A DNA stretch of 64,000 bases. Origin: Epiperipatus broadwayi. Its lineage: Eukaryota > Onychophora > Udeonychophora > Euonychophora > Peripatidae. Numbering within the stretch: position 1 is the stretch's first letter; each line of letters starts with the position of its first letter. The position numbers and the translations under genes were made by a program. Under the pieces are notes generated by a model. The model had not been told where the DNA came from. It was given only the letters and a program-made list of their open reading frames with translations, and ran no database searches. Of this stretch, positions 62,580-64,000 are shown in pieces. The stretch is taken from positions 78,620 through 142,619 of the forward strand of contig JAQFVV010000974.1 of NCBI GenBank assembly GCA_028023455.1, read 5' to 3'.

Positions 62580-63958
62580 GCGATGTTCGATATAAAATAA
62601 ATTGACTCTTTTAACAAAATAAATTTATAATTTAAAAAATTTGGTTTTAAATAAAATATACACACTGTAATAAACAGTTGCTTATCCACATATATATGTT
62701 TGATGATATATAAATTACTGTGTTGATGCTTATATACATGTATTCAGAGATGTTTAAATCTGGTACAGATGGAGTTATTGGAAAATAAGTGAAACATATA
62801 TGAGGTCAGGATATATATAAAAGTTTTGTGCTCAAAGGTAGCAAAATTATTTTGACAACAGAATATTATAATTAAATGATAACATTTAATGAACATCAAT
62901 TTTTGCTTCTTTTTTTCTATATATATATATAAAATAAAATATAATTTTTTTAGAGTATATATGTTATAATTTATTTTAATTTTATTGATCACTGATGGTA
63001 AATTGTGTTTCAGCAAAAACTGGGGGAAAATGCTATTATATAAAGTTATAAATGTTTAAGTAAATTGAAATCATAGAAAGAAAGAAAACATATAGAACAA
63101 AATAAAACTAATTAAAATATAATCTTTGTCCAATCAAAATAAAATATACAGAAATAATCACTCTTGAAATAATTGGATTAAAATATCCAATTGAAGGCAA
63201 ATATTATTCTGACAAAAATTGGTGTAGTTATACATTTTAATAGTTTACATGGCTGATTCCAAAAATTACTCTGAATTATAATATATTTCCTCACTAAAAA
63301 AACCTTCCTTTCAATATATATATATAACAGCTTTCTGGGTTTAAATCCATGTAAGAACATAGGGTTTGAAGCAAAAAAGGATTCCTTTTATTTTAACAAA
63401 AAATTCAAACAAAGAAACTATTATATATTAATGAGAAAACTTGTTTAGTCTCAGTTATTGTCAGTTAGTAGTAATTTATAATTTTTTGGCAAGATCAAAA
63501 GTTAAAAGTTATCTTTAATTACATGGATATTATCTCCTCATTTCTATTCTTTATTATAATAACAATCCATGAATATATATATATATATATATATATAAGA
63601 CCCCAATAATTTATAATAAGACAAAACACTGAAATTAATTCTAGAATATTTAAAATACCAATAAATAAATTAAAAATATAACTAGCTTATGGCATGTCTG
63701 CCATTTTTATGTAAACACTATTGGAGATGGCAATCATACCATAAGTTAGCTATAACAGTTATTTATTTATTTATACACTGGTACATAACAAATTTTAGTT
63801 AATTTTAATGAGACAATTGTAAATTTATTACACAAAGTGCTGAACACTATAATTAAAGAATAGTTCAATTATTAATAGCAACAGTTGCTTTTAAGACAGT
63901 ATTTTTATTGTTACACACACATGAACATATGTACATGTCTATATATATATATATATAT
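62580..63958. other. AT-rich DNA with short (TA)n runs
   Basis: (TA)n at about 63573-63597 and 63941-63958. Short frames only. Nothing else was supported. Confidence 0.55.
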
Positions 63959-63959
63959 T

Positions 63960-63980
63960 GTACCGAGACAAAGTCGGTAC
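63960..63980. other. Small perfect hairpin between (TA)n and (CA)n
   Basis: GTACCGA and TCGGTAC form a 7-base stem around a 7-base loop. It sits between a TA run and a CACACAC end at the window edge. It is probably part of a repeat that continues past the window. Confidence 0.4.
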
Positions 63981-64000
63981 AGGTATATACGCACACACAC

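Overview
This is an AT-rich stretch of animal genomic DNA. It has long (AT)n runs, an (ATT)n run next to a 500-base assembly gap, and remains of several retroelement classes: Ty3/Gypsy LTR, Penelope-like (PLE), an L1/Tx1-type LINE, an RTE-type LINE, and tRNA-derived SINE heads. There are no operons, bacterial-type genes or CRISPR. The mix of PLEs, tRNA-headed SINE-like repeats and very long AT dinucleotide runs suits a lophotrochozoan, and a cephalopod mollusc is my best guess (about even odds, from memory of such repeats and not from any search). No complete host gene is visible. The window is most likely intergenic or a very long intron.

Layout. 0-9 kb: AT-rich sequence with a foldback repeat (143-743), one candidate exon-like segment (3534-3632, minus) and several less AT-rich unclassified blocks. 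9.3-11.4 kb: copy 1 of a ~2 kb modular repeat (here R1), followed by twin (AT)n runs. 14.8-15.2 kb: a second foldback. 15.5 kb: a tRNA-like SINE head. 15.95-18.2 kb: a decayed LINE on the minus strand. 20-23.9 kb: (ATT)n, gap, and a frameshifted Gypsy element (coiled coil, gag, protease, RT) that ends at a (TA)n run. 26.5-27.2 kb: three tandem ~208 bp units. 28.15 kb: a second tRNA-like head. 29.7 and 36.3 kb: two copies of a repeat (R2) with inverted terminal segments. 33.1-33.8 kb: a SINE tail and an RTE LINE 3' end. 37.6-38.6 and 39.3-39.4 kb: diverged tandem repeats. 40.3-42.3 kb: a head-to-head PLE. 42.5 kb: an ankyrin-like exon candidate. 50.1-52.2 kb: an old large inverted repeat. 55.5-57.4 kb: R1 copy 2. 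58.6 kb: another copy of the 0.1-0.7 kb foldback family. 61.4-62.6 kb: a second head-to-head PLE, nearly palindromic.

The main observation is that unrelated repeat families here recur as inverted, foldback structures. Two separate PLE insertions are built the same way: two 5'-truncated copies joined head to head with 3' ends outward. In the 40 kb element both outward 3' ends carry a tRNA-like module plus a shared tail. All coding sequence seen belongs to broken mobile elements, except two weak candidate host exons. Everything was read by eye; identities and boundaries are approximate.
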